Made by a program: the position numbers and the translations under genes
Shown: piece by piece, positions 17,888-26,764 of the stretch
Layout: each line of letters begins with the position of its first letter
Numbering within the stretch: position 1 is the first letter of the stretch
DNA from: J054 sp965223095
GTDB taxonomy: Bacteria > Pseudomonadota > Gammaproteobacteria > Steroidobacterales > GCA-2729495
DNA length: 64,000 nucleotides
Assembly (NCBI GenBank): GCA_965223095.1
Contig: OZ244979.1
Coordinates: forward strand, 930,001-994,000
Reading direction: 5' to 3'
Notes under the pieces: model-generated
What the model was told of the DNA's origin: nothing
The model's database searches: none
What the model saw: the letters and a program-made list of their open reading frames with translations, nothing else

Positions 17888-18430
17888 TTATTTTTTTGCC
17901 GTCAGAGTTTCCACGACGACATTGGTATTGGTGTAAACGCAAATAGCGGCTGCGATGTCTAATGCCTTATTGACAATTTCCTCAGCGGCCAGCTCCGTGT
18001 TTTCAAGTAGGGCGCGCGCAGCCGCTTGCGCAAAGGGGCCGCCGGAGCCGATGGCCATCAGGTCATCTTCGGGTTCGATGACATCACCATTACCGGAGAT
18101 AATGAGAGAAGTTTCCCGGTCCGCGACACAAAGCAGAGCTTCCAATCGTCGCAGGCGCCGGTCCGTACGCCAGTCTTTCGCCAGTTCTATGGCCGCGCGG
18201 GTGAGGTTACCGTACTGCTCCAGCTTGGCCTCGAACAGCTCGAAAAGTGTAAACGCGTCGGCCGTGCCGCCGGCAAAGCCAGCGATAACTCTCCCGTTGG
18301 CCAAGCGGCGAACCTTACGGGCATTACCCTTCATGATGGTGTTGCCCATACTGACTTGACCGTCGCCGGCAATGGCGACGGTTTGACCGCGCCTTACCGA
18401 CACGATGGTCGTGCCGCGATATTGATCCAT
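17888..18430 (-). CDS. hslV: HslV peptidase subunit
   Basis: A 180-residue proteasome-beta-like threonine protease. The ATG at 18430 follows a good GAGGAG site; a longer frame to 18469 is less likely. After Met and a short propeptide the sequence continues TTIVSVRR, giving the N-terminal Thr nucleophile after processing, and GDGQVSMGNTIMKGNARKVRRL is the family signature. It is the first gene of hslVU, about 90 bp downstream of xerC. I saw no convincing heat-shock promoter in that gap. Confidence 0.96.
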   Translation of the reverse strand: MDQYRGTTIVSVRRGQTVAIAGDGQVSMGNTIMKGNARKVRRLANGRVIAGFAGGTADAFTLFELFEAKLEQYGNLTRAAIELAKDWRTDRRLRRLEALLCVADRETSLIISGNGDVIEPEDDLMAIGSGGPFAQAAARALLENTELAAEEIVNKALDIAAAICVYTNTNVVVETLTAKK

Positions 18431-18520
18431 GCTGTGCTCCTCTATGGCAGCGACTGGTTTGCGAAGCACGTTAACGGCCGCCCGCAGCGAATTCCAGACG
18501 AGTTTTAGTGCTTTAGATCC

Positions 18521-19435
18521 TCAAGCTTTATTCTTGCCGCGGCGCTGCGCGCGCGGATGCGCTTGATCATATATTTGGGCCAAATGTTGAAAATCAAGGT
18601 GCGTATAAATTTGTGTGGTACTGATATCAGCATGGCCCAGCATTTCCTGCACACCGCGCAGATCACCGCTGGATTCCAGCAGATGGGTGGCGAAACTATG
18701 CCGAAACAAGTGTGGATAGACCCGCTTCGGTAATCCCGCCTGACGTGCCCAGTGACGGACCCGCGTTTGGACCACGCGCGGGCTGATGCGCCGCCCACGG
18801 GTGCCTACAAATAAAGCGACTTCATCCACTCGTGCCATAGCCGCCCGCACTTTGAGCCATGCCTGCACGGCGGCAAGGGCGCGGCGGCCCACAGGAACGA
18901 TGCGCGTCTTACTGCCTTTGCCCGTCACTCTGACGGTTGCCTCGGCAAGATCGACGTCCCCCGGATCTAGCCCAATGAGTTCAGCCAAGCGCAGACCCGA
19001 CGAGTAGAGCAGCTCTAGTATGGCGCGATCACGACAGGTCAGTGCATCGTCGCCCTTGATTTCCAGAAGTTTAGCCATCTGGTCTACATCAAGGGTGTCG
19101 GGCAAGTTACGGGCCGCCTTCGGCGCGGATACGTCATCGCCCGGGTTAGCTTTAAGTTCGCCTTCGCGCACCAGGTAGTTCATGAAGCTGCGTGCCCCAG
19201 ACAAACGGCGCTGAACACTGCGCGGGCTTAGGCCCTTGGCATGACTCATGGCCGCAAAACGGCGCAGGTGGTGTTTTTTCACGTCGCTCCACCGCACAAG
19301 GTCAGCGCTGTCACAAAAATCCATCAAGCATTGCAGATCTCGCCGATAGGCCGCGACGGTATGCGGCGACAAGCGTCGCTCTAACTGTAGATGTTGGAGA
19401 AAGTCAGTGGTCAGGGACGACTGATCGTGTTGCAT
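18521..19435 (-). CDS. xerC: Tyrosine recombinase XerC
   Basis: A 304-residue tyrosine recombinase that, with XerD, resolves chromosome dimers at dif. The N-terminal core-binding SAM-like domain covers residues ~1-100. The catalytic domain shows SSGLRLAEL (first Arg), GKGSKTR (Lys), HLFRHSFATHLL (His-x-x-Arg), GH in EMLGHADI, and the Tyr nucleophile in IYTHLD. The neighbourhood dapF-DUF484-xerC is that of the housekeeping enzyme rather than a phage integrase. Confidence 0.95.
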   Translation of the reverse strand: MQHDQSSLTTDFLQHLQLERRLSPHTVAAYRRDLQCLMDFCDSADLVRWSDVKKHHLRRFAAMSHAKGLSPRSVQRRLSGARSFMNYLVREGELKANPGDDVSAPKAARNLPDTLDVDQMAKLLEIKGDDALTCRDRAILELLYSSGLRLAELIGLDPGDVDLAEATVRVTGKGSKTRIVPVGRRALAAVQAWLKVRAAMARVDEVALFVGTRGRRISPRVVQTRVRHWARQAGLPKRVYPHLFRHSFATHLLESSGDLRGVQEMLGHADISTTQIYTHLDFQHLAQIYDQAHPRAQRRGKNKA

Positions 19436-19488
19436 GCTTGCTTACAGCGTTATGACGCAATCACCAACGCAGCCGCGATCCATCTGCC

Positions 19489-20190
19489 TTAATGACGCAG
19501 GGCGTAGGTTACCAACTCACCCAGCCGAACTAAAAATTCCATGCTCTTGCCGGGATGGAAGTGATTCGCGTCACGGCTGCCGATGGCCAAAAAGCCCAGT
19601 TCGGCAGATTTGCCCAAAGGCAGCAGAGCCACCGAACCGATTTCTACGTCATGGTCACCAAACAGGAAGCTTCGCTGCGCATCACGCACCGCACCGCATC
19701 GGGGAGCGTTAGATTCTAGAAAGGTGTTAAATGGGGCAAGGCTTTCTGCATCGCGATCGAGCGGTCGAAAAAACTGGTTGTCCATTACCCCGTCTAAAGA
19801 TCGAAATAGAACCAGTACCGAACGGTCCGCCTTGAAACTGACGCGCAACTGTTCTTCCAATCGATCAACGGTCTCCGCAGGGCTATCAGTATCGAGGAGT
19901 TCCAAAGCCAGCGAGTGAATTTTCTCAGCCAGTTGATCATTACCTTTGGCAACCTCGACGAGATCGCGTAGTTTTCTTTCCAACTGCAGATTTCTTTGGC
20001 GCAGCACCGCTACTTGTTTTTCTACCAGTGATACTGCCGGACCGCCAATCTTGTGGGGTAAACGTAAGTTGCCCAGCAATTTCCCATGGCGCTCAAAAAA
20101 ATCGGGATGTGCCAGCAAATAATCCGCAATGGCATCTTCGGACAAATCCAAGAATTCAGTTTCAGTTTGAGTTTGTTTAAGACTACTCAT
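19489..20190 (-). CDS. DUF484 family protein (GAF-like)
   Basis: A 233-residue cytosolic protein. Its N-terminal part (YLLAHPDFFERHGKLLGNLRLPH) is the DUF484 signature, followed by a coiled-coil of about 40 residues and a GAF-like alpha/beta domain. The family sits between dapF and xerC in many gammaproteobacteria, as here, and its function is not established. It overlaps the dapF stop by 4 bp. Confidence 0.93.
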   Translation of the reverse strand: MSSLKQTQTETEFLDLSEDAIADYLLAHPDFFERHGKLLGNLRLPHKIGGPAVSLVEKQVAVLRQRNLQLERKLRDLVEVAKGNDQLAEKIHSLALELLDTDSPAETVDRLEEQLRVSFKADRSVLVLFRSLDGVMDNQFFRPLDRDAESLAPFNTFLESNAPRCGAVRDAQRSFLFGDHDVEIGSVALLPLGKSAELGFLAIGSRDANHFHPGKSMEFLVRLGELVTYALRH

Positions 20191-21008
20191 AGCTCGACCG
20201 TTCCCTCGAACACGGCAACCGCTTCTCCATTGAGCCAGACCGGGCTATCCCGTCCATCCCAGCGGACATTGACCGGGCCGCCCGGTAATTCGACACGCAC
20301 ATTTGCATCCAGCCAACCCGCGCGTTGGCCAACAACAGCCGCGGCACAGGCACCCGTTCCACAAGCTTGTGTTTCGCCCGCGCCGCGTTCGTAAACCCGT
20401 AGCCGAACAAGATCGCGAGCAATCACTTGTAGAAAGCCGATGTTAGCACGCTTGGGAAACCGCTCGTGGCGCTCCAGTCGGGGGCCCAAAGTCGTCACCG
20501 GCGCCAGATTAATGTCGTCGACCCGCAGTACCGCGTGGGGATTGCCCATGGACACGGCGCCGATTTCAATCTGTTCATCACCCACTGCCAGCGAATATTC
20601 GCGCGCCTCGGCGTCGGCAATAAAGGGCAGATCCGCCGGTCGAAAACTGGGCACGCCCATATCGACGCTAATGGTTTCATCCGCATGAATTTCAGCGCGC
20701 GATACTCCGGTGGCGTGTTCGAGCAAGAATTCGGCGCCACCGCCGGTCATGGCGAGGTATCTTGCTACGCAGCGGGCGCCGTTACCCGATTGTTCCGCTT
20801 CGCTGCCGTCGCGGTTGAAAATGCGGTAGTAAATATCGCCGCCGCGGGTGCGCGCCGGCTCCAGCCAGGCCATCTGATCGAAGCCAACACCAGTGCGGCG
20901 ATCCCCCAGTTCGCGGATTCGCGCCGGCGAAGGAATGGTCTGCCCAGGCGCCGATACCACCATAAAGTCGTTACCCAGGCCATGCATTTTTGTGAAAGGT
21001 GTCGTCAT
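20187..21008 (-). CDS. dapF: Diaminopimelate epimerase with a Ser in place of the first catalytic Cys
   Basis: A 273-residue DapF, which interconverts LL- and meso-diaminopimelate for lysine and peptidoglycan. The fold signatures KMHGLGNDF, GVGFDQ, VSMGNPHAV, RANIGFLQV and GETQACGTGACAA are intact. In E. coli and H. influenzae the two-base mechanism uses Cys in QCGNGARC and Cys in the second motif. Here the first motif reads QSGNGARC, with Ser74 encoded by TCG at 20789-20787, while Cys216 is kept. The neighbourhood and the rest of the sequence are normal. Either Ser works in this lineage or the enzyme is impaired. It is first in dapF-DUF484-xerC and diverges from the parA-like gene. Confidence 0.94.
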   Translation of the reverse strand: MTTPFTKMHGLGNDFMVVSAPGQTIPSPARIRELGDRRTGVGFDQMAWLEPARTRGGDIYYRIFNRDGSEAEQSGNGARCVARYLAMTGGGAEFLLEHATGVSRAEIHADETISVDMGVPSFRPADLPFIADAEAREYSLAVGDEQIEIGAVSMGNPHAVLRVDDINLAPVTTLGPRLERHERFPKRANIGFLQVIARDLVRLRVYERGAGETQACGTGACAAAVVGQRAGWLDANVRVELPGGPVNVRWDGRDSPVWLNGEAVAVFEGTVEL

Positions 21009-21138
21009 GATGCGAACTATCGACCCAGCAATGTTGATGAGGTAAGGCGTAACGGCGCACTTGTTCGCGCGCCGAATGGACTTTTGTTAAATGCATCGCT
21101 AAGTTTAGCCCTTCGCAGCAATGTAAGGGGCAATCTCC

Positions 21139-21780
21139 ATGCGACATATCTTGGTTTTAAACGCCAAGGGCGGCTGCGGCAAGAGCACCATCGCTACCAA
21201 TATCGCCAGTTATTTCGCCGCGGAAGAAGAAAAAAGGGTTGCCCTGGTTGACTATGATCCCCAGGCCTCGAGTCTTGATTGGCTAGAACGCCGACCGGCC
21301 GATCGCGCCGAAATCACTGGTGTGGCGGGTTACGAGGATGGCTTCCGTCACCTGCCCAGATCGGCCGATGTGGCCGTGATTGACGCGCCGGCGCGCGCCC
21401 ACGGGCCAGAGCTGACTGATTTGGTCAAGCATGCAGAAACCATCGTGGTGCCGGTACTGCCGTCGACCATTGATATGCAGGCTGCGGCAAAATTTATCAA
21501 AGAGCTGCAAAAAGTCGGTAAAGTGCAGCGAAAAGGCGCCAAAATCGCCGTGATAGCGAATCGGGTACGGGAAAATACCCTTATTTTTGAGTCCCTGGAC
21601 GAATTTCTGGGCAAGCTGCGAGTGCCCTATGTTGCAGCGCTGCGCGAGGCCCAGAATTATATTCGCGCCTATAGTCGCGGACTGGGTATTTATGAACTTC
21701 CCGAGTATCTCGCCTGGCCGGATTGGGATCAGTGGGAGCCGTTGACCAAGTGGTTGCGCAGCGCGCGCAGCCAGCCGTAA
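21139..21780 (+). CDS. ParA/MinD-type P-loop ATPase, stand-alone
   Basis: A 213-residue ParA-like ATPase with deviant Walker A KGGCGKST (residues ~10-17) and a Walker A-prime-like VDYDPQASS strand. The switch region reads VAVIDAPARAHG, and VLPSTIDMQAA is conserved. It contains no DNA-binding helix-turn-helix, and no parB or parS-like repeat is nearby, so it is an orphan ParA of the small cargo-positioning or MipZ-like kind. It diverges from dapF across a 130-bp gap and converges on hemY. What it positions cannot be told from sequence. Confidence 0.85.
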   Translation: MRHILVLNAKGGCGKSTIATNIASYFAAEEEKRVALVDYDPQASSLDWLERRPADRAEITGVAGYEDGFRHLPRSADVAVIDAPARAHGPELTDLVKHAETIVVPVLPSTIDMQAAAKFIKELQKVGKVQRKGAKIAVIANRVRENTLIFESLDEFLGKLRVPYVAALREAQNYIRAYSRGLGIYELPEYLAWPDWDQWEPLTKWLRSARSQP

Positions 21781-21789
21781 ATCTAGGGC

Positions 21790-23010
21790 TTATTCCGTAG
21801 CGTTAGCAGCGGCGGGATCGGCCGTGAGTCGGGGTACCTCCGGGTCGCCCGAGTAGCCCAGCGTTAGGCCTTTGCGAAATGCTTCGGTGGCTGCCTCAGA
21901 TTCACCCAGCTTCATCATGAGCTGACCCAGCACGTTGTAGGTGACCGGGCTTGGCCGCACCGCCAAACTCGATTCGAGATAGCTGCGGGCCTTGCCCCAA
22001 AGCTGGTTGCGTAAACATGCACGGCCGGTCGCCAGCAGCAGCGCCGGGTCTTCGGGCCGGCTGCGCAGCCAGCTTTCCAGCTGCGCCAACTGTCGCGACG
22101 CATTGGGTGGTTCGAGTTCACCGAATAATTCCACCAGGTCTTCGTTCCATTCGCTTTTTAGTGCGCGCCGGATTTCTTTCTCGGCTTCGTCCAAATCTTG
22201 CACGCGAGCCAAGGCTCGAATTCGCGCAGTCACCAATCCGGCTTGCTTGCGCAGGGGCCGGGGTAGGCTTTGCCAATAGGCATCAATGGCAGCGCGATCC
22301 GTATCCGGGTTGGCCATCAGTCCCGCGATACTGTCCGTGGTCCAAGTTTCTATTTGGCTGCGTTCGATGCTGGGTAATTTGCGCAGCCTAGGCAGCAGAT
22401 CTGCCAAGGCCTGCCAGTTTTGTTCGCTGTGGCGTAAGCTCGCCAGTAGCCGCAGTGCTTGCGGATGGCGAGCTTCGGTTTCCAGCACGCGATTTAGGCT
22501 AGCCAAGGCTTGTTCACGCTCACCATCGTCCAATTGCAGTTCCGCTTGGGTTAGCAGCACGGCGTTGGCAGCCTTATCATCTTGTTCGTAGGCCATGCGC
22601 AACCAACTATCGCGCCGCTCTTTGTCCCCCTGCATATGGGCAGCGCGCGCCGCCGCTAAGTAGTTGAGTAGCGGCGCGGAGCTGTTGGGGGCGGACTTGG
22701 TTAGCAGGCGCTCTCCCTTAGCGAGATTGCCGGCTGAGAGGGCAATGAGGCCATCGGTGGCGCGTTTACCAGCGCGTTGTTCGCGCCATTTGCCGGCAGC
22801 CGCGCCCAGTTGCCGCGGTGCGCGCCAAACGCGGGTGAGTAGACGGATTGCCAAATAGATCAGAATAAGCAAAAACGCCAGTATCGGCATCGACATTTCG
22901 ACGGCATAGCCGCGGAAATTCAACAAGACGTAACCGTTGTCCTCCAGCAGGAAGTGGGCCGCCACGGAGCCCACGGCCAAAGCTAACAGGACAAACAAGC
23001 CAAACTTCAT
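21790..23010 (-). CDS. hemY: HemY-type inner-membrane TPR protein
   Basis: A 406-residue protein with two N-terminal membrane helices (residues ~3-22 and ~40-62), then Ala- and Leu-rich TPR-like helices to the end. This is the proteobacterial HemY associated with heme synthesis operons, not the Bacillus protoporphyrinogen oxidase of the same name. Its function is uncertain; roles in heme-pathway assembly have been suggested. It overlaps hemX by 4 bp and is the last gene of the unit. Confidence 0.9.
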   Translation of the reverse strand: MKFGLFVLLALAVGSVAAHFLLEDNGYVLLNFRGYAVEMSMPILAFLLILIYLAIRLLTRVWRAPRQLGAAAGKWREQRAGKRATDGLIALSAGNLAKGERLLTKSAPNSSAPLLNYLAAARAAHMQGDKERRDSWLRMAYEQDDKAANAVLLTQAELQLDDGEREQALASLNRVLETEARHPQALRLLASLRHSEQNWQALADLLPRLRKLPSIERSQIETWTTDSIAGLMANPDTDRAAIDAYWQSLPRPLRKQAGLVTARIRALARVQDLDEAEKEIRRALKSEWNEDLVELFGELEPPNASRQLAQLESWLRSRPEDPALLLATGRACLRNQLWGKARSYLESSLAVRPSPVTYNVLGQLMMKLGESEAATEAFRKGLTLGYSGDPEVPRLTADPAAANATE

Positions 23011-24137
23011 GGGTTCGCGCTACCCGAGCCAAGCTTTAGCAAGAGATTCAATGAGGCCGAAATGTCGGGTAGGGATTCGGGCAGTTTGGCCTCGGCGAGT
23101 TGCAACAGTTGTTCGCGCGCGGCTTTCACCGCTTGGGCGTCAGTATCGAAATGCCTTTCTAATCTTTCGGTTACACCGGCCAGGGCATCTTGGTAGACAG
23201 CGCGGTCGCCGCGTATCAGCGCCAAGCGGGCGATATCCAATTCGGTTTCCATTCCTCGCCGCAACAAAGATTCTTCGGCCTCAGTGCGCATGGGTATCAC
23301 CGATTCATCAGTGCGCTTGACGCGAATAACGCTGAGTAGCGCTGTTTTCGTTGATTGCAACGCTCTCTGCCAGCCGCTGTTTCCTTCCTCTTCGCGATAG
23401 TCTTGCGCGTAGCGTTCCGGGGTTTGTTGAGACAGCGGTAGACTCTCAAGCGAACGGGCCAGACTGCCCAAGCGCAGCGCGATGCCTTCGGAATCTGGAC
23501 GCGGCACAGCACGTAGTGCGGTGACTTCATCCGCTAGAACGCTGCGCACTCGCGTCAGACCGGGGTCACCGACATCCCGCAGTTTTTCATCCGCCAATTC
23601 CAAGGCTCGCAGCGCGATATCTACATTTCTTGCCAAACCCAGCTGCGCATTGGCTATGCGCAGATAGTACTCGGCTTCTGCGAGCAACCAGGCAGAACGG
23701 GCTTGGTCTGCAACGCCCGGTACATTTTCCAGTGCCCGCTCCAAACGGCCCACACGCAACGGTATTTCATCGAGCCGGCGTCCCTGGCTGTCGACCTGAC
23801 CGAGTAAACCGGAGAGATCCTCTGCCTGGCTGGCTTCCGTGCTCAGTAATTCGGCGAACTGGTCTTGGAGCTGCGCCAATTCCTGGTCGCGCGCGCGCAA
23901 ATTCTCGGTCAAACGCGCAACTTCGGCATTCGTCGCAGCTTGCTTACGTTGTTCCTGCCAGAGATATCCGGCGCCAGCGGCCGCCAGCAAGGCCACCAAC
24001 AGCGCGAACCAACCCACCGCGGAAGATTTCTTTGCGCCCGCCTTGCTGTTTGCTGTCGGTGACTCGTCGTGCTTAGGCGCAGAGTCGGTCTCCGTCGCCA
24101 GTTCCTGGGTGTCTTCCGTATCTAGTTGCTCGTTCAT
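23007..24137 (-). CDS. hemX: HemX-type membrane-anchored coiled-coil protein
   Basis: A 376-residue protein with an acidic N-terminal tail, one membrane helix (about residues 40-62) and a long periplasmic coiled coil followed by a helical domain. This matches the enterobacterial HemX family (often annotated as a uroporphyrinogen methyltransferase although no methyltransferase domain is present). In most gammaproteobacteria the order is hemC-hemD-hemX-hemY. Here hemC and hemD are absent and the next upstream gene, 70 bp away, is the LytTR regulator. Confidence 0.9.
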   Translation of the reverse strand: MNEQLDTEDTQELATETDSAPKHDESPTANSKAGAKKSSAVGWFALLVALLAAAGAGYLWQEQRKQAATNAEVARLTENLRARDQELAQLQDQFAELLSTEASQAEDLSGLLGQVDSQGRRLDEIPLRVGRLERALENVPGVADQARSAWLLAEAEYYLRIANAQLGLARNVDIALRALELADEKLRDVGDPGLTRVRSVLADEVTALRAVPRPDSEGIALRLGSLARSLESLPLSQQTPERYAQDYREEEGNSGWQRALQSTKTALLSVIRVKRTDESVIPMRTEAEESLLRRGMETELDIARLALIRGDRAVYQDALAGVTERLERHFDTDAQAVKAAREQLLQLAEAKLPESLPDISASLNLLLKLGSGSANP

Positions 24138-24206
24138 GGGCTTTAGCGCACTAGTGGATCAGGGCGTTATTGTGCCAGCGAACGCCGACTACCGCGAGAA
24201 ACGTCC

Positions 24207-24953
24207 CTAGCCGCGGCTCCGCAGGGCGAGCTTTAGGTCTGTGATGTGGCGGCGGCTCACGGGCAGCGGGGTTTCGACACCCTTTAGATAGAGTTCGTAC
24301 TGTCCAGCGGAATTGCGCGTCATGCGTTCGAGGTAAGTTGTGGATACCAGCGCGCTGCGATGAATACGAATGAAGCGATCACGAAATTCCTCGGTAAGAT
24401 CTTTCAAAGTTTCATCCAGCAAATCCTCGCCGTTCAAATGATGGACGGTGACGTATTTCTGATCTGCTTTGAAAAACTTAACCTCTTCGATGGGAATGAG
24501 TTGTAGGCCTGCGGCTTTACGCACGCACAAGTTGCGGCGGCTCTGCAGGGTTGCCGGTGATCCGGCCAGGGCTGAAGCTTGAGGTCGCGTTAATCTCGCT
24601 GCCTGTCCAAGGGCGCGAACCAAACGTTCGCGTCTCACCGGTTTGAGCAAATAGCCAACGGCTTGCGCGTCGAAGGCGTCGATGGCATAGCTGTCGAAGG
24701 CCGTTGTAAAAATTACGGCGGGTGAGTTTTCCATTCCCGACAAATGCCTGGCCGCTTCGATGCCGTCCATTTCAGGCATGCGAATATCCAGCAATAAAAC
24801 ATCCGGGCGCAGTTCAGCCGACAGCTCGACGGCTTCTCCGCCATGGCGTGCTTCGCCCACCACGTCGCAATCACCTAACTCTTCCAACATACGACGCAAG
24901 CGCATGCGGGCCGGTGCTTCATCGTCGGCTATTAGTACGCGGGTCATGCTCAT
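24207..24953 (-). CDS. algR: LytTR response regulator (AlgR-like)
   Basis: A 248-residue regulator with a receiver domain (phospho-acceptor Asp56 in LLLDIRMPEMDG) and a C-terminal LytTR DNA-binding domain (residues ~145-245). The latter includes FFKADQKYVTV, IRIHRSALVST and a SRRHI motif. It lies 33 bp after the histidine kinase gene, so the two form a pair. AlgR-type regulators precede hemC in Pseudomonas, where they control alginate, pili and other surface traits. Targets here are unknown. Confidence 0.88.
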   Translation of the reverse strand: MSMTRVLIADDEAPARMRLRRMLEELGDCDVVGEARHGGEAVELSAELRPDVLLLDIRMPEMDGIEAARHLSGMENSPAVIFTTAFDSYAIDAFDAQAVGYLLKPVRRERLVRALGQAARLTRPQASALAGSPATLQSRRNLCVRKAAGLQLIPIEEVKFFKADQKYVTVHHLNGEDLLDETLKDLTEEFRDRFIRIHRSALVSTTYLERMTRNSAGQYELYLKGVETPLPVSRRHITDLKLALRSRG

Positions 24954-24986
24954 GGTGGTGAATGATAGCTAAAGCGACTGCCTAGA

Positions 24987-26048
24987 CTAATCCTGATACG
25001 GAAACGCCAAGCTGGCTTCGTAGTGGGTGCTGTCTATGGCTGTGGATAGACGCGCGCGGGCGCCAAACGCCAGTTCCAGTCGCTCGCGAATATTCTGCAC
25101 TGCAATTTGGTTACCGGCAGATGATCTTCGCTGGCCGGTGGGCAAGGGATTGCGGATGGATATATACACCATATCTCCTTTGCGCCGGCCCGCCACTTCG
25201 ATGCTGGCCGGTTTAGTCGAGGGCTCCACGCCGTGATAGATGGCATTCTCTAATAGCGGTTGTAAGGTCAGACTGGGAATTTTTGCATGCCGGGGCAGAT
25301 CGTCAACTTGCCAGCTAACCTTAAGACGTTCGCCCAAACGCTTTTTCTCCATGCGCTGATAAACACGGGTAATCTCGAGTTCTTCGTCCAGACTTACCAT
25401 TTCTTGTCCATCGTGTAGAGACGCGCGAAACAAGTCGGCGAGGTCTTCCACCGCCGATTCAGCGGCGGCCGGGTTGCTGCGAGTTAGATCGGCAATGGTG
25501 TTCATGCTGTTAAACAAAAAATGCGGACGTATGCGAGCTTGCAGCGCCAGAATACGGCTCTCTGCTTGCCGCTCAACATTGTGTCGCCATTGATGGGCCA
25601 CGTAGAAGTGGCGCAGCATCAGCGTGCTGACTAACAAGCCTAGCGCAAGATTGCGAGTTAGGAACAAGCTGTGGTTATTCGGGAACCACGCCGGTGCGAC
25701 GGCGGCACCGTAGGCCTCCCCCAGCCAAAATATAACTTCGGACACAACGGCGATTACGGCTAAGATGGTGAGAATTGTGGCTAAAGTGGCCGCGCCGGTA
25801 TCAAGGCGCGCCAAGCGGGAGCGCGCTGCGCAGAGTACCGCGGCGGTGGATAAGGCCATCCACAGCATCAGTAAGGAAGTGCGCGCCAGGTCAGAAAAGA
25901 ATTGTTCCCAGGCGGGTTGACGGGCCAGCGTAACGCCGATGGCTACCAACTCAGTGGTCAGCACCACGCTCAGGGCCGCTGTGGGGGCGCAGAGATCGGG
26001 CAGGTAAAAGTTGTCCTGCGGTGCAGTGTTGGCGGTGTTGTTGGTCAC
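24987..26048 (-). CDS. algZ: AlgZ/LytS-type membrane sensor histidine kinase
   Basis: A 353-residue kinase with four to five membrane segments in residues ~20-165. It then has a His_kinase domain of the LytS/YehU type, with phospho-acceptor His in ALQARIRPHFLFNSMNTI, and a HATPase region with LQPLLENAIYHG. It is paired with the LytTR regulator directly downstream. The short loops suggest it senses an intramembrane or cell-surface signal. Confidence 0.87.
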   Translation of the reverse strand: MTNNTANTAPQDNFYLPDLCAPTAALSVVLTTELVAIGVTLARQPAWEQFFSDLARTSLLMLWMALSTAAVLCAARSRLARLDTGAATLATILTILAVIAVVSEVIFWLGEAYGAAVAPAWFPNNHSLFLTRNLALGLLVSTLMLRHFYVAHQWRHNVERQAESRILALQARIRPHFLFNSMNTIADLTRSNPAAAESAVEDLADLFRASLHDGQEMVSLDEELEITRVYQRMEKKRLGERLKVSWQVDDLPRHAKIPSLTLQPLLENAIYHGVEPSTKPASIEVAGRRKGDMVYISIRNPLPTGQRRSSAGNQIAVQNIRERLELAFGARARLSTAIDSTHYEASLAFPYQD

Positions 26049-26075
26049 CGCTGATGAATGGCGCTATGCCAGTGG

Positions 26076-26546
26076 TCAGTCACACCATTGTTCAACGGAT
26101 TTCTGCGCGTTGACACGTGCGGTATTCATTTCTTCATCGCTTAAGTATTCGCGTTCGCCATCGGCGTTCGGTCGGTATAAGCGGTGGGCGGTTTGGTAGG
26201 AGGTGAGACGCTCGCGCGCTTTTTCGCAGCTACTTGCCCGCTCGGCTAGGTTGCTGGCGCGTTGCTTCGCGGCCTCGTCATCTTCATCCCGAGCTGCCTC
26301 GCGTTGTTCCGAGGCATTCGCTCGGTTTTCCTGCGCTTGTTCCACGCGTGCTTGGACATTAGCGGCATCTGTGCGTTTTGATCGAATCCCGGTATACGTC
26401 ACGCGTTCGCCGGCCGGCGGACGGTCTGTGTAATGGGGTACGCCGTTGGAGTCGGTCCAAGTGTAGACATCGACATCGTTGGCTATTGCGCCACTGGCTA
26501 GCAGTGCAACGCCCAGGGCAGAAAAAACTATGACTTTCAGTTTCAT
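26076..26546 (-). CDS. Exported DUF4124 protein
   Basis: A 156-residue protein starting at 26546 after a GGAG site, with a signal peptide cleaved near SGAIAN. The first mature segment, VYTWTDSNGVPHYTDRPP, is the DUF4124 signature found in many gammaproteobacterial periplasmic proteins of unknown function. The rest is a charged coiled coil rich in Ala, Glu, Arg and Gln. It lies 27 bp upstream of algZ in the same direction, so the three genes could be co-transcribed. Confidence 0.82.
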   Translation of the reverse strand: MKLKVIVFSALGVALLASGAIANDVDVYTWTDSNGVPHYTDRPPAGERVTYTGIRSKRTDAANVQARVEQAQENRANASEQREAARDEDDEAAKQRASNLAERASSCEKARERLTSYQTAHRLYRPNADGEREYLSDEEMNTARVNAQKSVEQWCD

Positions 26547-26740
26547 GGATGCGCTCTCCTGACCGATCATCCCGCAGATTCGGCCTTGACCGCGCCATTA
26601 TGGAAGGCGGCCGCCAAGAAGACGATGATACGGGTCACGAACTGGGTCATCGGCCCTATTGTCGGGCATCACCAGATTATGTCCAGTCGCCGCGAGCCCC
26701 GCGCTGGGAGTGAGTTTTGGATGCTTGCCGCAGGCCGATG

Positions 26741-26764
26741 GCCCCTGAGCCATCACTCAGGGGC
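26741..26764 (-). other. Hairpin over the amtB stop codon
   Basis: GCCCCTGAG at 26741-26749 pairs perfectly with CTCAGGGGC at 26756-26764. The amtB stop codon lies in the 6-base loop. There is no U-run on the minus strand after it, so it is not a standard intrinsic terminator. It may stabilise the 3-prime end of the message. Confidence 0.4.

Noticed and set aside
18431..18520. Sigma-32 promoter for hslVU
   Set aside because: A CTTGAG-like -35 can be found but no CCCCAT-type -10 at the right spacing.
23007..24137. Uroporphyrinogen-III methyltransferase function for HemX
   Set aside because: No methyltransferase motif is present; the protein is a membrane anchor with a coiled coil.
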